A stretch of DNA of 64,000 nt from Lycocorax pyrrhopterus obiensis. Taxonomy: Eukaryota; Chordata; Aves; Passeriformes; Paradisaeidae. Under the pieces are notes generated by a model. It made no database searches. It was given only the letters and a program-made list of their open reading frames with translations, and was not told the DNA's origin. Each line of letters opens with the position of its first letter. The stretch's first letter is position 1. The stretch is taken from NCBI GenBank assembly GCA_014706295.1, contig JACSVZ010000028.1, forward strand, positions 1,716,263-1,780,262. The letters run 5' to 3'. This document shows positions 12,441-23,240 of this stretch, one piece after another. The position numbers were made by a program, and so were the translations under genes.

Positions 12441-13940
12441 AGGAGAAGGATTCTGGAGCGCGGCGGAGCCTGCGCCGATCCCCCCCCTGCCCCCCGCCGG
12501 TCCCAGCTGGGATATGGGGGGGCGTGGTGGGGTTTTTTTGGGATTGGGAGTGGGAGAGGTGAGGGCAGGATGGGTTCCCAGCCGTGCTGGGTGCTGGGCG
12601 TCCCTCCTGGTGTGGCACAGCCACCTCTGGGCACCCTCCCGGCCTGTCCCCAGCTGTCCCCACCACCCAGAGGCTCCTTCCAGCTTCAGAAACTCAGGAA
12701 TTCTCTGCCCAAACCCTGCCCGAACTCACACACGGAGCCACGGGATCCAGGGCTGGGGCAGATCTGGGGATGGGAGAAGGGAGCACGGAAAGGCTGCTCC
12801 GACAGCATCCCGACATCCCTTGGAGCGGCGCAGGGAAGAGCTGAGGAGCCAGGGAAGGTTTTTGCAGCCCATCCAGCCCCTCAGGGTGGCATCAGCCCCT
12901 GGGCAGGGCACGTTTCCCTCGGGGTCAGGGTCTCCACCAAGGACACAATCCAGGGTGTCTCCGGATGTCTCGGCAGCTCCGTGTCTGCACCACGGCATTC
13001 CCGGCCCCAGTCCATGTGGAATAGCTCCGTGGGGCACAGGGTGGGCAGGGAACCGCTTCCTCTTTATCCCACGCCACATTTTGGGGTGTCCAGGGGGCTG
13101 TCCCTGCTTTATCCCACGCCATGAATGAGGCCACGTCCTCCCTGCCCAGGGAGAGGCCCCGAACTGGGTGAGCCCAGGGTGTCCTGGGGGTGCAGGGTCA
13201 GCGCCAGGGATCCCAGGGATCCCAGGGGTCCAGGACAGGGAATCTGCTCCTCTCCTGCCTGAACCTGTTGATTGGCCCCCAAATCCCTCCTCTGCTGCAG
13301 CCTCCAGGTGGAAGAGGAGACCCAATCCCGCAGGGAAACCAGGGAGAGGAGGATGGAGAGAGGGACTGGGGCCTTGAGCTTTTTCCTTTTTCCCATTCCC
13401 AGTTCTCAAGTCCGGCCTGGGAATTGCTGCTCCAAAGACCCCACGGTGAGGGGGGAGTGGAGCTGCTCCGGTGCCACCGCCCTGCTCCGGCCGCCCTCGT
13501 GCTGTTCCTGCATCCCAACGGGTGGTCCTGATCCCAAAATGTTTTCAGCACACGGATTTCCCTGTGGATCGTCCCCACTTCCCTCTCCCGAATGTCCGAG
13601 AGGGCACTGAGGGCCCTCCTTCAAGGCTACACCCCAAAACACCACCTGGAAACGCCTTCCTGGGATTCCCGGGAAGAACTGGCCACGGATCCACCTTCAG
13701 GGTCACCACTTAGAGCCTTCCCTTACCCCAGCACCATCCAGAGCTCCCACAGGGCAGCCCAGGCTCAGCCCTCGCTCCAGACACTCTCCCTGGAGATGGA
13801 GAGCAGCTGAAGGGAAGGAGGGAGCGGGATCCCAAATCCACGGGGGATCCTGGAGGGATCTGCGTGAGGCTGAGCCCGGAGCACCCTCGGATGCTCCCAA
13901 ATCCCTGTCTCGGAAGAACAAAGCTGCGATCTCTCCGCAG
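12441..13940. other. GC-rich stretch, no recognised gene
   Basis: Unique sequence with many overlapping chance open frames on both strands. None resembles a known family or has paired splice sites. Confidence 0.4.
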
Positions 13941-13959
13941 ATGCAGAGGAAGCGACAAG

Positions 13960-14179
13960 AGGCGATGATTTATTTCCCTTCCCCGGCAGATAAATCGGCC
14001 TCGGGAACGGGGTTTGTGCTAAATTACAATTTGCATGCGGTAATATATTTAAGCAACTTTCCTCGCACTTCGTTATAAACAGCGTTTCTCAGGGGGTTGT
14101 TTCGGAGCTGGCCCTGTTTCATTTATCTCCGGCGCGAGGCAGCGTTAATTGTCGGGGTGGAAATTAAAACCACAGCGGC

Positions 14180-14210
<31 letters not shown>

Positions 14211-14260
14211 AGGAAAAATTAATAAAATAAAAGCGCCGGGGTTGGAGGTTGGAAGAGAAA
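13960..14260. promoter_or_regulatory. AT-rich flank of the miR-9 gene
   Basis: Unique block with GCTAAATTACAATTTGCATG, GGTAATATATTTAAGC and CGTTATAAACAGCG, ending in an A-tract at 14181-14210. It lies just 3' of the minus-strand miR-9 hairpin, so it would be part of the primary transcript or a linked enhancer. Function is inferred from position and composition. Confidence 0.35.
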
Positions 14261-14429
14261 TCATCACCCAGGCACAGGCACCAGCTCTGGGCCTCGGTAA
14301 AAAATGACGAAAGGCAAAATTCCCGCTCCGTTTGGCTTCCCAGCGCTGTCCCCTGGCGAAGGCAGCGGGGCCGGTGGCTCGGGGAGCCCGGTGGGCAGCG
14401 AGCCCCTCTCTCCCGGAGGATAGCGAGAA

Positions 14430-14505
14430 GGTTTTTACATTCGGTTCTCTAGCTTTATGATATCACATACACTCATACAGCTAGATAACCAAAGAGAAAA
14501 ACCCA
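14430..14505 (-). ncRNA. MIR9: miR-9 microRNA precursor
   Basis: Read on the minus strand, 14495-14473 is the 23-nt miR-9-5p, beginning TCTTTGGTTATCTAGCTG, with every base matching the sequence I know. After a 14-nt loop (14472-14459) comes a 3p arm at 14458-14437 that begins ATAAAGCTAGAGAACC. The arms pair well. Compared with the usual miR-9-3p the 3p arm has two changes (position 12 U to G, position 20 A to U); its seed is intact. The changed position 12 gives an A-G mismatch inside the stem. miR-9 is a neural microRNA controlling progenitor proliferation and differentiation. It lies downstream of MEF2B on the same strand, as MIR9-1 does with MEF2D and MIR9-2 with MEF2C in human, so this is probably the fourth-paralogon copy. 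Which numbered chicken locus it corresponds to was not checked. Confidence 0.95.
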
Positions 14506-16794
14506 CCCAGGTCTCGACCGAACGGGGCCTCGGCCGCTGCTGCGCGCCCGGGGGACACCGGAGCCCCCGCGGTGGCCGCGAGTTTTGTCCCCTCAGCGCC
14601 AAAAACGATGGAAGCCCCAAGGTGGGAGAGCAGAGACCGGCCCCGGTGCCTTGGAATGTGGCACAACGACCCCCGGTGCCCACCCCAGAGCCCCAAGGCC
14701 ACGTCGCACCCCCCAAAAGGAGCCGGACCCTAAAGCGGGCTCAGCCCCCGCGCAGCACCCGTGGGCGATGGGGACACCGGGCAGGGCGTCCCCCCCGGGT
14801 CCAGCCCCGGAGACAGGCCCAGGGAGCTGCGTCCTTGCCAGCCCCAAATTCGCCCCCAGACCCAGCCCGGAGCCCACTCCCGCTTGATAATTGCTGGAAA
14901 TTACTGGCACGGAACTGCTGAGTCAGGAAAGCGGTTGGGGAAGGGACGGGCGCAGCCGAAAGGGCCCCCCCGGGGGTTCCCACCTCGCCCCCGCGCTGTA
15001 CCCCTCTTCCTCCCCTTCCTCCCGCATCCGCTGCCGGCAGCCGGGCCCCGCAAACCCGGCAGGGATCCCGCACCTCCTGCGGGTCCGGGCCGTGAATTTC
15101 CCTGGGGGGGGTCACCCTGAAGCCGCCGGGATGGCCCGGTCCCCACCGGGAGGCTCCGGGCAGCGGCCCCGGGCACCGGCGGGGGCTGTTCCCAGGGAGC
15201 TCCGGCTGCTCGGAGGGAAACTCGGCGGAGCGGCTGCTCCGGTGCCCAACGGGAGCCGGGGAGAGGACGGGAGACTCCCGAAGGGGTCCCGGGGAGGGCT
15301 CCCGGAGCGGGGGTACCTGCTCATCCCGCTGGCGCCGGTGCTGCCCGCGGTCGCCGTCGCCTCCGGGTCGCCGCATCCTTCCCGGGCTGACGGGGAGCGG
15401 AGGAGGCTCAGGCGGGGATGGGGACGGACATCCCCGCCCGGTGCCGGTGCCGGTGCCGGTGCCTCTCCCGCTGCCCGGCGCCTCCGGGACCTGCCTCTAA
15501 AGTTGAGGCAGAGTCGGCGGCGCGGGGCTGGCTGGAGGGCGGGGGAGGGCGGGAGGAGGGACGGGGCGGCCGGCGGGGACAAAGCCGGAGTGGCGGGGCT
15601 GGGACAGCCCGGGCGTGGGGCCGGGGCAGGGGTCACCCCCCCGGGGGGGGCAGCGCCATTCGCCACGGCCGCCGCTGTCCCCGGGGGCCGCTCCGTCTGC
15701 TCGGCCCGGGCCCCCCCCCGGTCGCAGCCTCCCGCCGCAGCCGGCCCGCCCCGTCGGGGAGGCGGCGGTGCCCCGGGGGTAACCCCGCTCGGGCAGGGCG
15801 CTGCCGGAGCCGCCCCCCCGGCCGAGGCTGGGGTTAAACCCCCCATGCTCGGGGAGGAGGAGCGGCCGCGGGGGTGGGGGGCGGCCGGGCTGGTCCTTCC
15901 CGTCGGGGCTGCGCTCACGGGCGCCGCTGCAAAGGGGAAATTTGGAAGATGCTCAAGAGTCAAGCGGGGCTCGAACCACCCCTAATCCCGGGTGTAACGG
16001 GGTCCCCCGGCGGGCCCGGCCTCGGCTGTGCCTCCCGGCCGGGGAGAGACCCCCGTGGCCCGGGACAAAGCGCGGCCGCGGCTCGGAGGGGCGGCGGGGC
16101 AGAGTCCGGGGCGCGGGGCCGAGGTCCGGCTCCACGTCCCCCCCGTGCGGCCACCCGGGGCCGGTCCCCGCCGGCGCTGCCCGGTGCGGGGGCCCCGCTC
16201 CGCTCTCCCGGGGCAGCACCGGGGGGACAGCGGCCTTTCCCCGGCACCCACCCGCCGCCGCACCGGGAGCGCACCGGGGGGTGCCGCCGTGGGTTCGAGC
16301 CACGCAGGGGTGTCCGGGCACACCGGAGCACCCGCAGCGCCCATCTCAGCCCCGGTGCACCCCTCACACCGAGGGTCACACTCGCCCCGATGCCCGCACG
16401 GCCCCGCACACGCACCTGGGCACACAAACAGCCACGCAGGACCCCCGAATGTCCCCCCTGGTTGTCCCCAGTCTCCTCACGCCCCCGGCACCCCGGCCTG
16501 GCCCTGGCCTGGCGGGCTCCGCAGCCCTCCCGGGGCCGCCTCAGCGCACCTCGCTCCGGTGAAACGGCGGAAAACGAAACCAACAGGCGGCCCGGGCACA
16601 GCCCCGGCGGCGGCCCCGGGCACAGCTGTGGCCCCGTGCCCCGGCCATGGGCAGAGCCGGGCCGGCCCCGCTTCCCGCGGGCACCGGGAGCAGCGGGTCG
16701 GGGTGGGCGGCGGGGCCCGGCTCCCGCTCCCGGTGCTCCGATTTCGGGAAGGAGGCACAGATCCGAGCCGGCCCCCGCTGCCCACACCCGCCTT

Positions 16795-16870
16795 TTTATA
16801 TATCCTCACGTACAGAGAGAGAACGTATGGAATACACGGAATATCCGCGCTGGAAGGCACAGAGATGCCA
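16795..16870. other. AT-richer island inside the CpG territory
   Basis: Contains CCTTTTTATATATCCTCACG followed by ACGTATGGAATACACGG and CGCTGGAAGGCAC. The last part faintly resembles the 3' end of a CR1 LINE in reverse orientation. The evidence is too short for a firm call. Confidence 0.2.
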
Positions 16871-17134
16871 ACCCGCCAGCACCGGGGGCTCCCCGGGAGC
16901 AGCGGGGCTCTCTGCCCCGCACCGGGCATCCCCAGGGCTGGCAACCCTTGGTCGGAGCCCCCCAAACTGCCAGCGGCGGCCGCAGCATCGCGGGCAGCGA
17001 GCGGAGCCTCCTCCCGCCGCCACCGGGCACCGGGGACCGGGCACCGGCCCCGCCGCTCTCCGTGGTGCTGAACGGCGGCCGCGCCGCGCCCCGGGGCCGT
17101 GCGGGGTCGTGCCTCCTCCGTCCTTCTCTCACCG

Positions 17135-17190
17135 AGCTGCCGCTAATTGATTATCATTATTACCGCTATTAATTATTATCGTTGCCGTCC
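17135..17190. promoter_or_regulatory. Dense homeodomain-type motif cluster
   Basis: Within about 45 bp there are TAATTGATTATC, ATTATTACCGC and TATTAATTATTATCG. These are several overlapping TAAT cores in a region otherwise nearly devoid of AT-rich words. Possible homeobox-factor binding platform. Confidence 0.3.
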
Positions 17191-18520
17191 CCGCGGCTCC
17201 GGTGCTCCGCGGCACGGCCGAGCGCGGAGAGCGGGGAGATGGTGCCAGGGCGGCCGCCGGCTGCCAAATCACCGGCTCGTCCCCCCGCACAGCCCCGGTG
17301 CTGCTGCCCTCCATCCTCCCCACGCTCCGCACCACGCGTGGGCCGAGCCGCCGCCGTTACCTCCGAACCCGGGCTCCGAAATTCGTCCCTGCCCGGCCCC
17401 AGGCGGTCGCGGTGGCCCCGGCGGGCTCGGCCCCGTTGCCGCCCACACCGCCCGGGCACCGCCGGTGCCGGCCCCGCTCCGCCGTCCCGGTGGGTGCCGC
17501 TGCCCACGGCTCTGGCCCGGCTGGCCCGGCCGCGGTGTTTGCCCGAAGGGTAAAACCCCAACAACGAGCGCGGCCCCGCAGCTCCGCCGAGGGAACGAGC
17601 GAGACCGGCGGAGCTTCGCCGCCGCCCCGGGAGCCCGCTCCGGCCCAGTCCCGGCTCCAGGAGGGGCCGCTTCGGGCACCGGGGGGCCGCTTGCAGCATC
17701 CCCGCCGGTCCCGCTCCCACCGCCCAGGGGCCCGGTGGCACCGCGCAGGGCCCGGGCGGGCCGCGGCGGCCCGGTTCGCCCCCGCCGGTCGCCGGTGCCC
17801 GCTGCCCACGGCTCGCCGTCCCCGAGAGGCGCGGGGGGAGCTTGGCATCGCCGGCACGGGGGAGGCGGCCTCCCCACGCGTGTCCGCGGCGGGGGCTGCA
17901 CGGGGCCCGCCCGGGCCCGTTCCTCCCGGCACTTACCGACTCGTCGCCCGCCTGTATCCATCGCCCCGGCGGCTGCGGGCTCTGGACCGGCCCCGGCGCC
18001 TCTGGTCCCCCCTTTTCCCCTCGCCTACACCCCCGTGTGCATCAAATACCTTCACTACAGCAGCCATGTTGGGCTCCGGTGCGAGCACGGCGCTCGCCGC
18101 AGGAACCGGCGGCCGCCTCGGCGGGAGGCAGCGCGGCGGGGCTCGGCGCGGGGGCCCCGCTTCTCCCCGGAGCCCCGGAGCCCGGGCAGCCCGGCCGGCC
18201 GCGGAGCCCCGTCCCACCGCACCGAGCGATGCCGCCGGGGGCCGCTCCCCGGGAAGTTGCCACCGTTCCCGGTAACGCCACCAACTGCGGGTCCCGCACC
18301 TGCCCCGCATCCCTCCGGTGCTACCGGCCGCGTCCCGGGGCTGCCGCTGGGGAAGAGGTGGGGGAGAGCCGCGGTTACCTCCGCCTCGCCCGCTGTCCGG
18401 TGCCCGCGACGCCGCTCGGCCGAGCCCACCTGGGGAGGGAAAGAGAGAAGATGCGTCAGGAGGAGCCGCCGCCATCGCTCCAACTTGGAGCAACTTTCCC
18501 GGCGAGGCCGGCGGCGGGGG

Positions 18521-20145
18521 CGGGGGGTGGGCGGCGCTGGAGCCCCTTCCCGGCCAGCCGGGGCCGGTCCCGCCGGCGGGCAGGGCGTGGGGTGCCCCAC
18601 AGCCGGTCCCGTCCACGCGCGGGGTGGGGACACCCACCCGGAGCCCAGGGCCACGCCGGGACACGGCCTCTGCTGCCGGGGACACCCTCGATTTGGGGCA
18701 GCCCCACACCTGGCGCCTGTCCATCTGTCTGGCTGTCTGTCCGTCTGTACCAGCTCCCCCCTGCCGTGGGCACCGCAGCCTCCCTGGGCACCGCAGCCTC
18801 GCACCGGGCAGCCCCCGCCGCTCTCCGGGCACCGGAGCCGCTCTCCCGCCCGGCCCGGCTCCCCTCGAAAGTGCATTTTTCTGCTGTTTATTTCCCTCCC
18901 CTCTTTTTTCTCCCACCGAGATTTTTTCCCCGGTCTTTTTCCTTTCCTTTTCCCGCCCCAGTTTTTTTTTCCCTCTAATTTTTTCTCCCCCCTCGTTTGA
19001 CTCCAACGTCGCTGGGAATTATTTGCATTTAAAATACAACGACTCCTTTCCCTCCACGCCGCTTCGCAGCTCGATTCAACCAGCACGGCAGAGGCGGGGG
19101 AGCGATCCCAAGGAAAAGGGGTCCCCAAACCCCCAGCCAAATTCCCCCCGATTCCCGCCCAGCTGAAAATATCGATGTGGAGGAAAACTAAAGATTTAAC
19201 AGATTTTCATCATTTTCTTCCCGCAGCCGCTGTCACCCAAAGGTGTTGTGGCAACAAAGAGCGGGATGGCATTTGACGCTCGTATTTTTGGCCTGTTCCC
19301 GTGCGAAAATATTCCCCCAAAGCCCCGAACGCTTTGCGAAAGGTTGATGTGCCTCGAAACCACCACATCCTGCCCTGCAAAGCGCTCCCGAGGAAAATCT
19401 GATTTTCCATTTATCCCCCCGCCGCTGCTGATCCCGCCGGAGAACGCACACGCGCGGCGCCCGCCGAAACTGCGAGCGAGGAGAGGGATTGGGAATCCAA
19501 CAACCATTCCCAGTCCAAACTGGGAGCCGAACGGTTTTCCCCCGTCCCCGCGCACGGCAGAGATTTCCCAGCTCGGGGAACAACGGCGTGGAATTCCCCG
19601 CCGTGCCCGCTCGGGCAGAGCCGGGCACAGCAGCACCCCCCAGTTACTTTTTTTTGAAGGGGGAAAACAGCAATAAACCAAGAGAATTAATTATTTTTTC
19701 TTCCTTTCCCCAGAAATGCCCAATTCAGCCCCGGCCTTTTTCTTGGGGAATTTTTTTTCCCCTTGGATCCTTTTTTTGTTTTTTTTTTTTCTTTTTTTCT
19801 TTTTTTCTTTTTTTTACAACCTCGCACCAACGCAGAGCTGGGAGGGGATGGAAGGGGATGCCCACACAACACCCCAACCCCACACAGCATCCCCCACGCC
19901 CCTTTCCCCCTGCTCTCATTTTTTTTTCTTTTTTTTTTCTTTTTTTTTTAACCCCAAATCCTTCCCCCGAGAAATAAAAAATAGCTGCACACACCGAAAC
20001 TTCGCTCCGGCAGCCCCTTACCTCGGGCACCGGGCAGGGCAGGGCAGTCGGTCCGACCGGCCCCGGGGCTATAAACCCCGGGGGTGGCTTTTGTGAGTTT
20101 GCCGGAGTTTCCCCGGGCTGTCCCCTTTTGTGTCCCATTGCCATC
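18521..20145. other. Transition zone with T-tracts, no recognised gene
   Basis: Falls from CpG-rich to mixed sequence. T-rich low-complexity tracts lie at about 18890-19000 and 19740-19950. A minus-strand 5' splice-site match is at 20021. No protein exon seen. Confidence 0.4.
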
Positions 20146-20149
20146 TAGA

Positions 20150-20450
20150 GGCCCCGATTAATTAATTTCACACCGAAGCTCGGGAGAAAATTTTCCCACA
20201 AAACAAGTGACCGAGGAGATGTGAAACTCCAAAGAAAAGGAGTCAACATCAAGTTCAACAGCATGCGGGGAAAGGCCTATTTCCATCACAATCGCGTCTG
20301 AGCGGGGGCCGGGCGGGGGGCGGCGGGCGGCGGCCCCCGCGCCCCCTCCGCGCGTTCCCAGGCTCCGAACAATCGCGCTCTGTTTGCCTCGCACATGCCG
20401 GCGTTTGGGCACGGAGGCTGCCTTGGGATAACAGGAATAATGAGGGGAGG
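20150..20450. promoter_or_regulatory. Putative conserved non-coding element
   Basis: Unique block with CCGATTAATTAATTTCACAC, GTCAACATCAAGTTCAACAG, ATTTCCATCACAATCGCG and CGAACAATCGCGC. It contrasts sharply with flanking CpG-rich DNA and has no codon structure. Candidate enhancer, not tested for conservation. Confidence 0.35.
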
Positions 20451-21750
20451 GGTGCTCGGGGGGAGAGGGGGGCGCTGGGGGAGCGCTGGAGGGGTGGGAA
20501 AGGGGCGGCGGGGCGGGGGGAGCGCAGCCGAGCGCACCTGGGCGCTGCCCGGTACCGACCTGTTGAGCCTCGGCCGGCGGCACCCGCTGGAGTTTGCGGG
20601 AAGAGCCGCGATGGGCGACAGGGACAAGCCGGGCTCGACGGGGTCGGGGGGGGACCCCCAAAGCCGCGAGGGGACAGTGCCGACCCCCGGAGTGGCGTGG
20701 GGACACTTTTCCCTAAGTTTGGTGTCCCCCCCCGGTCTCCCCGCCAGCCGCGGCCACGCGTTTTCCCACAGCCCCGGGGGAACGGGGGGTGCCTGTCCCG
20801 GGGGAGCGGGGGGTGCGGGCCCCGGGGGAGCGGGGGGCCGGGGCCCGGGGTGGCCGAGGCGGTGGTGGACGTGTCCTGCAACCCAAGCAGCTCGGCTCCG
20901 CCGGGCATTGTCCCCACGGAGCCCGTGGCCATTGTTCCCGGCGCTGCGGGAGCCGGAGGGAGGGCAGCTTTCCACGCCTCGTCCGTCCCCCCCCGCCCCG
21001 CCATCTCACCCCCACCCCGACACTCACACCGGGGCTGCCGGGACCCTAATCCGGGATGGGAGTGGGGGCGGGGGGGGAGGGCAAAGAACACCCCACCCAC
21101 CCCCCGAAAAAAAAATAAAAAATATCAGGCGAGGGAAGGGGAGGCGCGGAGTCCCCCCTCGCAGACTTCCTCCAAGTTGGGAGAAGCGGGAGGGGGAGCG
21201 GGGCGGCCGCCGGTGCCCGCCCAGCCCTGCCCCTCCGGCACCGGCGGCACCGGCGGCACCGGCGGCTGCCCCGGCGGGCGCGGGGAGTTCAGTGCGGGGC
21301 AGGGAGAGGGTGGGGGGATAAAAACGGCGGCGAAAAAAAGGGGAGTGGGGGGGGATTATTTACCTCCCTCCGCACCTCTGCATCCATTAATGACTTAGCG
21401 GCAGCGGGAGCCGCCGGGACACCGGCAGCCTCCGGGGCGTGGGGCTGGGAGGGAAGCGGCCCCGGCAGCGGGCAGGACGCGGAGCCCGGGGCCATCCAGG
21501 CGCTGCGGCTCCCGGAGAGCACCGGCCGGGCTGTGGGAAGCGGAGCCCCCCGCGATCACGTTGCCTTTACGTGGGGTTAAACAGGGAACGTCTGCCCGGG
21601 GCTTGGACGCCGCGAACCCCCCGAGCGCACCGGGCAGCCCCGGCCCGCCGCCGGGGCCTCGGGATGGGGCGGGTAATGGAGGCGGTGGATTCCGCCCAAA
21701 CATCCATTTTGTCCCTTTTGGAAATGGAGATGGGAGAGAGGAGGGAAAAA
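20451..21750. promoter_or_regulatory. CpG island
   Basis: GC- and CpG-rich, with GGGGGAGCGG-type repeats near 20790-20840 and a CCGGCGGCA triplet-like run near 21240. There is no attributable exon. It probably belongs to the same regulatory territory as 14.5-18.5 kb. Confidence 0.35.
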
Positions 21751-21756
21751 TACGTC

Positions 21757-21980
21757 TTTTTTTTTTTTTTTTTTTTTTTTTTCCCCTTGCTTTCTCCATA
21801 TTTTACTACGTAAGGAATGACGCGCTCGCGTCGGGAGCGGGATAGGTTAGCCCGGAGCTTGGAGAGGGAGGGAGGGGGGAAAACCAGGCTGGGGGGGAGC
21901 GCGGGGGCGGGGGGCGGCTCTGGCAGCAGAACCTAAAAATAACGAGGGTTTTATTATTTGAAAAAAAAAAAAAGAAAGAG

Positions 21981-22040
<60 letters not shown>

Positions 22041-22063
22041 TGATGATGATGATGATGATGATA
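21757..22063. repeat. T-tract, then AAT and GAT trinucleotide microsatellite
   Basis: A 26-base T-run at 21757-21782 is followed 200 bp later by AAT triplets (21983-22037). These switch directly to GAT triplets (22038-22063). Likely highly length-polymorphic. Confidence 0.92.
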
Positions 22064-22734
22064 ACAGTAAGCCCGCTGACCCCGCCGATGCGGCCCTGCA
22101 CGGGCAGCGGGTGGCACCGGCCACTCCGGGGACCCCACCGCGCCTTCCCTCGGGATTTGGGGCGCCCCATGGGGTGCAGAGGGAGGGTTGGGGGGTCCTC
22201 CTGCCCTTTCCCCCCCTCCCGGGGCTGCGGCAGGGGCTGGGGAAGGCGCTCGCCGTTCCCCGGCCGTTGCGGGATGATTGCGTGGAAATGAGGCAGAAAT
22301 TGGCTATTTTTTATTGCATTCAACCCCAAATCCCCCGCTGCTCCGCGGGTTAACACCTCCGAGCCCCCGGGAAGCGGCCGGGAATGGATTCCCACCTCCC
22401 CCCGCTCCTCCGGGCGCACCGGGATTTTGGAAGCGCTAAAAAATCGGGGGTTTCGAGCAGCGCCCGGAGGGGTTTGCGCCCCAAATTCGGCCCCGGGGAG
22501 GGGGGGACACCCAGGGACACCCAAACTCCCGCAGACCCTGAGCCACCGAGCGGGGCCGGGGAGGGCCGGGCCTGGCTGCTGCCCCTGGAGCCACCGGGAT
22601 GCGCGGCCGCTGCCGCCGAACCGGGACCGCGCCGGTGCCGGTGCCGGTGCGGCCCCGGTGCCCTCCCAAGCCCTGCCCGCCCCGGGGACGGGCAGCCCCC
22701 GGCCCGGTGCTGCCGGGGAGGCCTCGAGCTCCGC

Positions 22735-23240
22735 GCTCTCCCTTAATGAGCTCCGTTTATGCATTTCCTCATTAACGAATATTTCTCGCGGCCGAGCTGG
22801 GGGGCACCGGAACGCGCGGCCCCGGCCACCCGCAGCCCGTCCCGTCCAACCGGGGCTTCCCGGGGGCTCGGCCGGTCCCTGCCAGCCCCGGGAGAAGCAG
22901 GAGGCCGGGCCTGTGCGTCGGGCACCCCAAATCTTGCTGCCAGCCTCGGAATTACCGTGCCCGGCGCTGGGGTGCGACCCCCGCCCCCGGTGGCCGGGAG
23001 ACCCCCGGCTTGCCCAGGGGCTTCCCCCGGTAAAAGGCGCTCGGGCCGGGCCCGGCTCCTCCCGCCGCCCGGTACCGGCGGGCCCGCTGTCCCCCACCCC
23101 CGACGGCGTGGATTTAGGGGAGTGGGCGGCGTATTTTGGCTCCCTGATGGAGTTTTGATCAAAAATTCATTAAGAGGCGCTCGGCGCAGCGCCATGAATA
23201 TTTCAGGGCTTTCGCTAAACAACAAAGTGGGTGTTTGGGG
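22735..23240. promoter_or_regulatory. Two putative conserved non-coding blocks
   Basis: Block one (22735-22795) has CCTTAATGAGCTCCG, TATGCATTTCC and CATTAACGAATATTTC. Block two (23145-23235) has the palindromic TTTTGATCAAAA, TTCATTAAGAGG, CATGAATATTTCAGG and CTAAACAACAAAG. They resemble homeodomain and TCF/LEF cores. Function is inferred. Confidence 0.3.

Larger units (their letters stand above)
14510..18520 (-). promoter_or_regulatory. CpG-island cluster, probable promoters of a miR-9 host RNA
   Basis: About 4 kb of very GC- and CpG-rich DNA upstream (minus sense) of miR-9. Minus-strand 5' splice-site matches occur at 18377 (GAG/GTAACC), 18049 (AAG/GTATTT), 17936 (TCG/GTAAGT), 17360 (GAG/GTAACG) and 15316 (CAG/GTACCC). 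A further one lies outside the island at 20021 (GAG/GTAAGG). In human the miR-9 genes are processed from long non-coding host transcripts with CpG promoters. By analogy these look like alternative first exons. No start site or acceptor could be fixed from sequence alone. Confidence 0.45.

Noticed and set aside
17147..19000. 617-codon plus-strand open frame in the CpG island
   Set aside because: Arg/Pro/Gly/Ala-rich composition. Equally long frames overlap it on both strands, as expected from GC bias. No family resemblance and no splice logic.
21958..22067. Poly-Asn/poly-Asp or poly-His open frames
   Set aside because: Produced by the AAT/GAT microsatellite, with no gene context.
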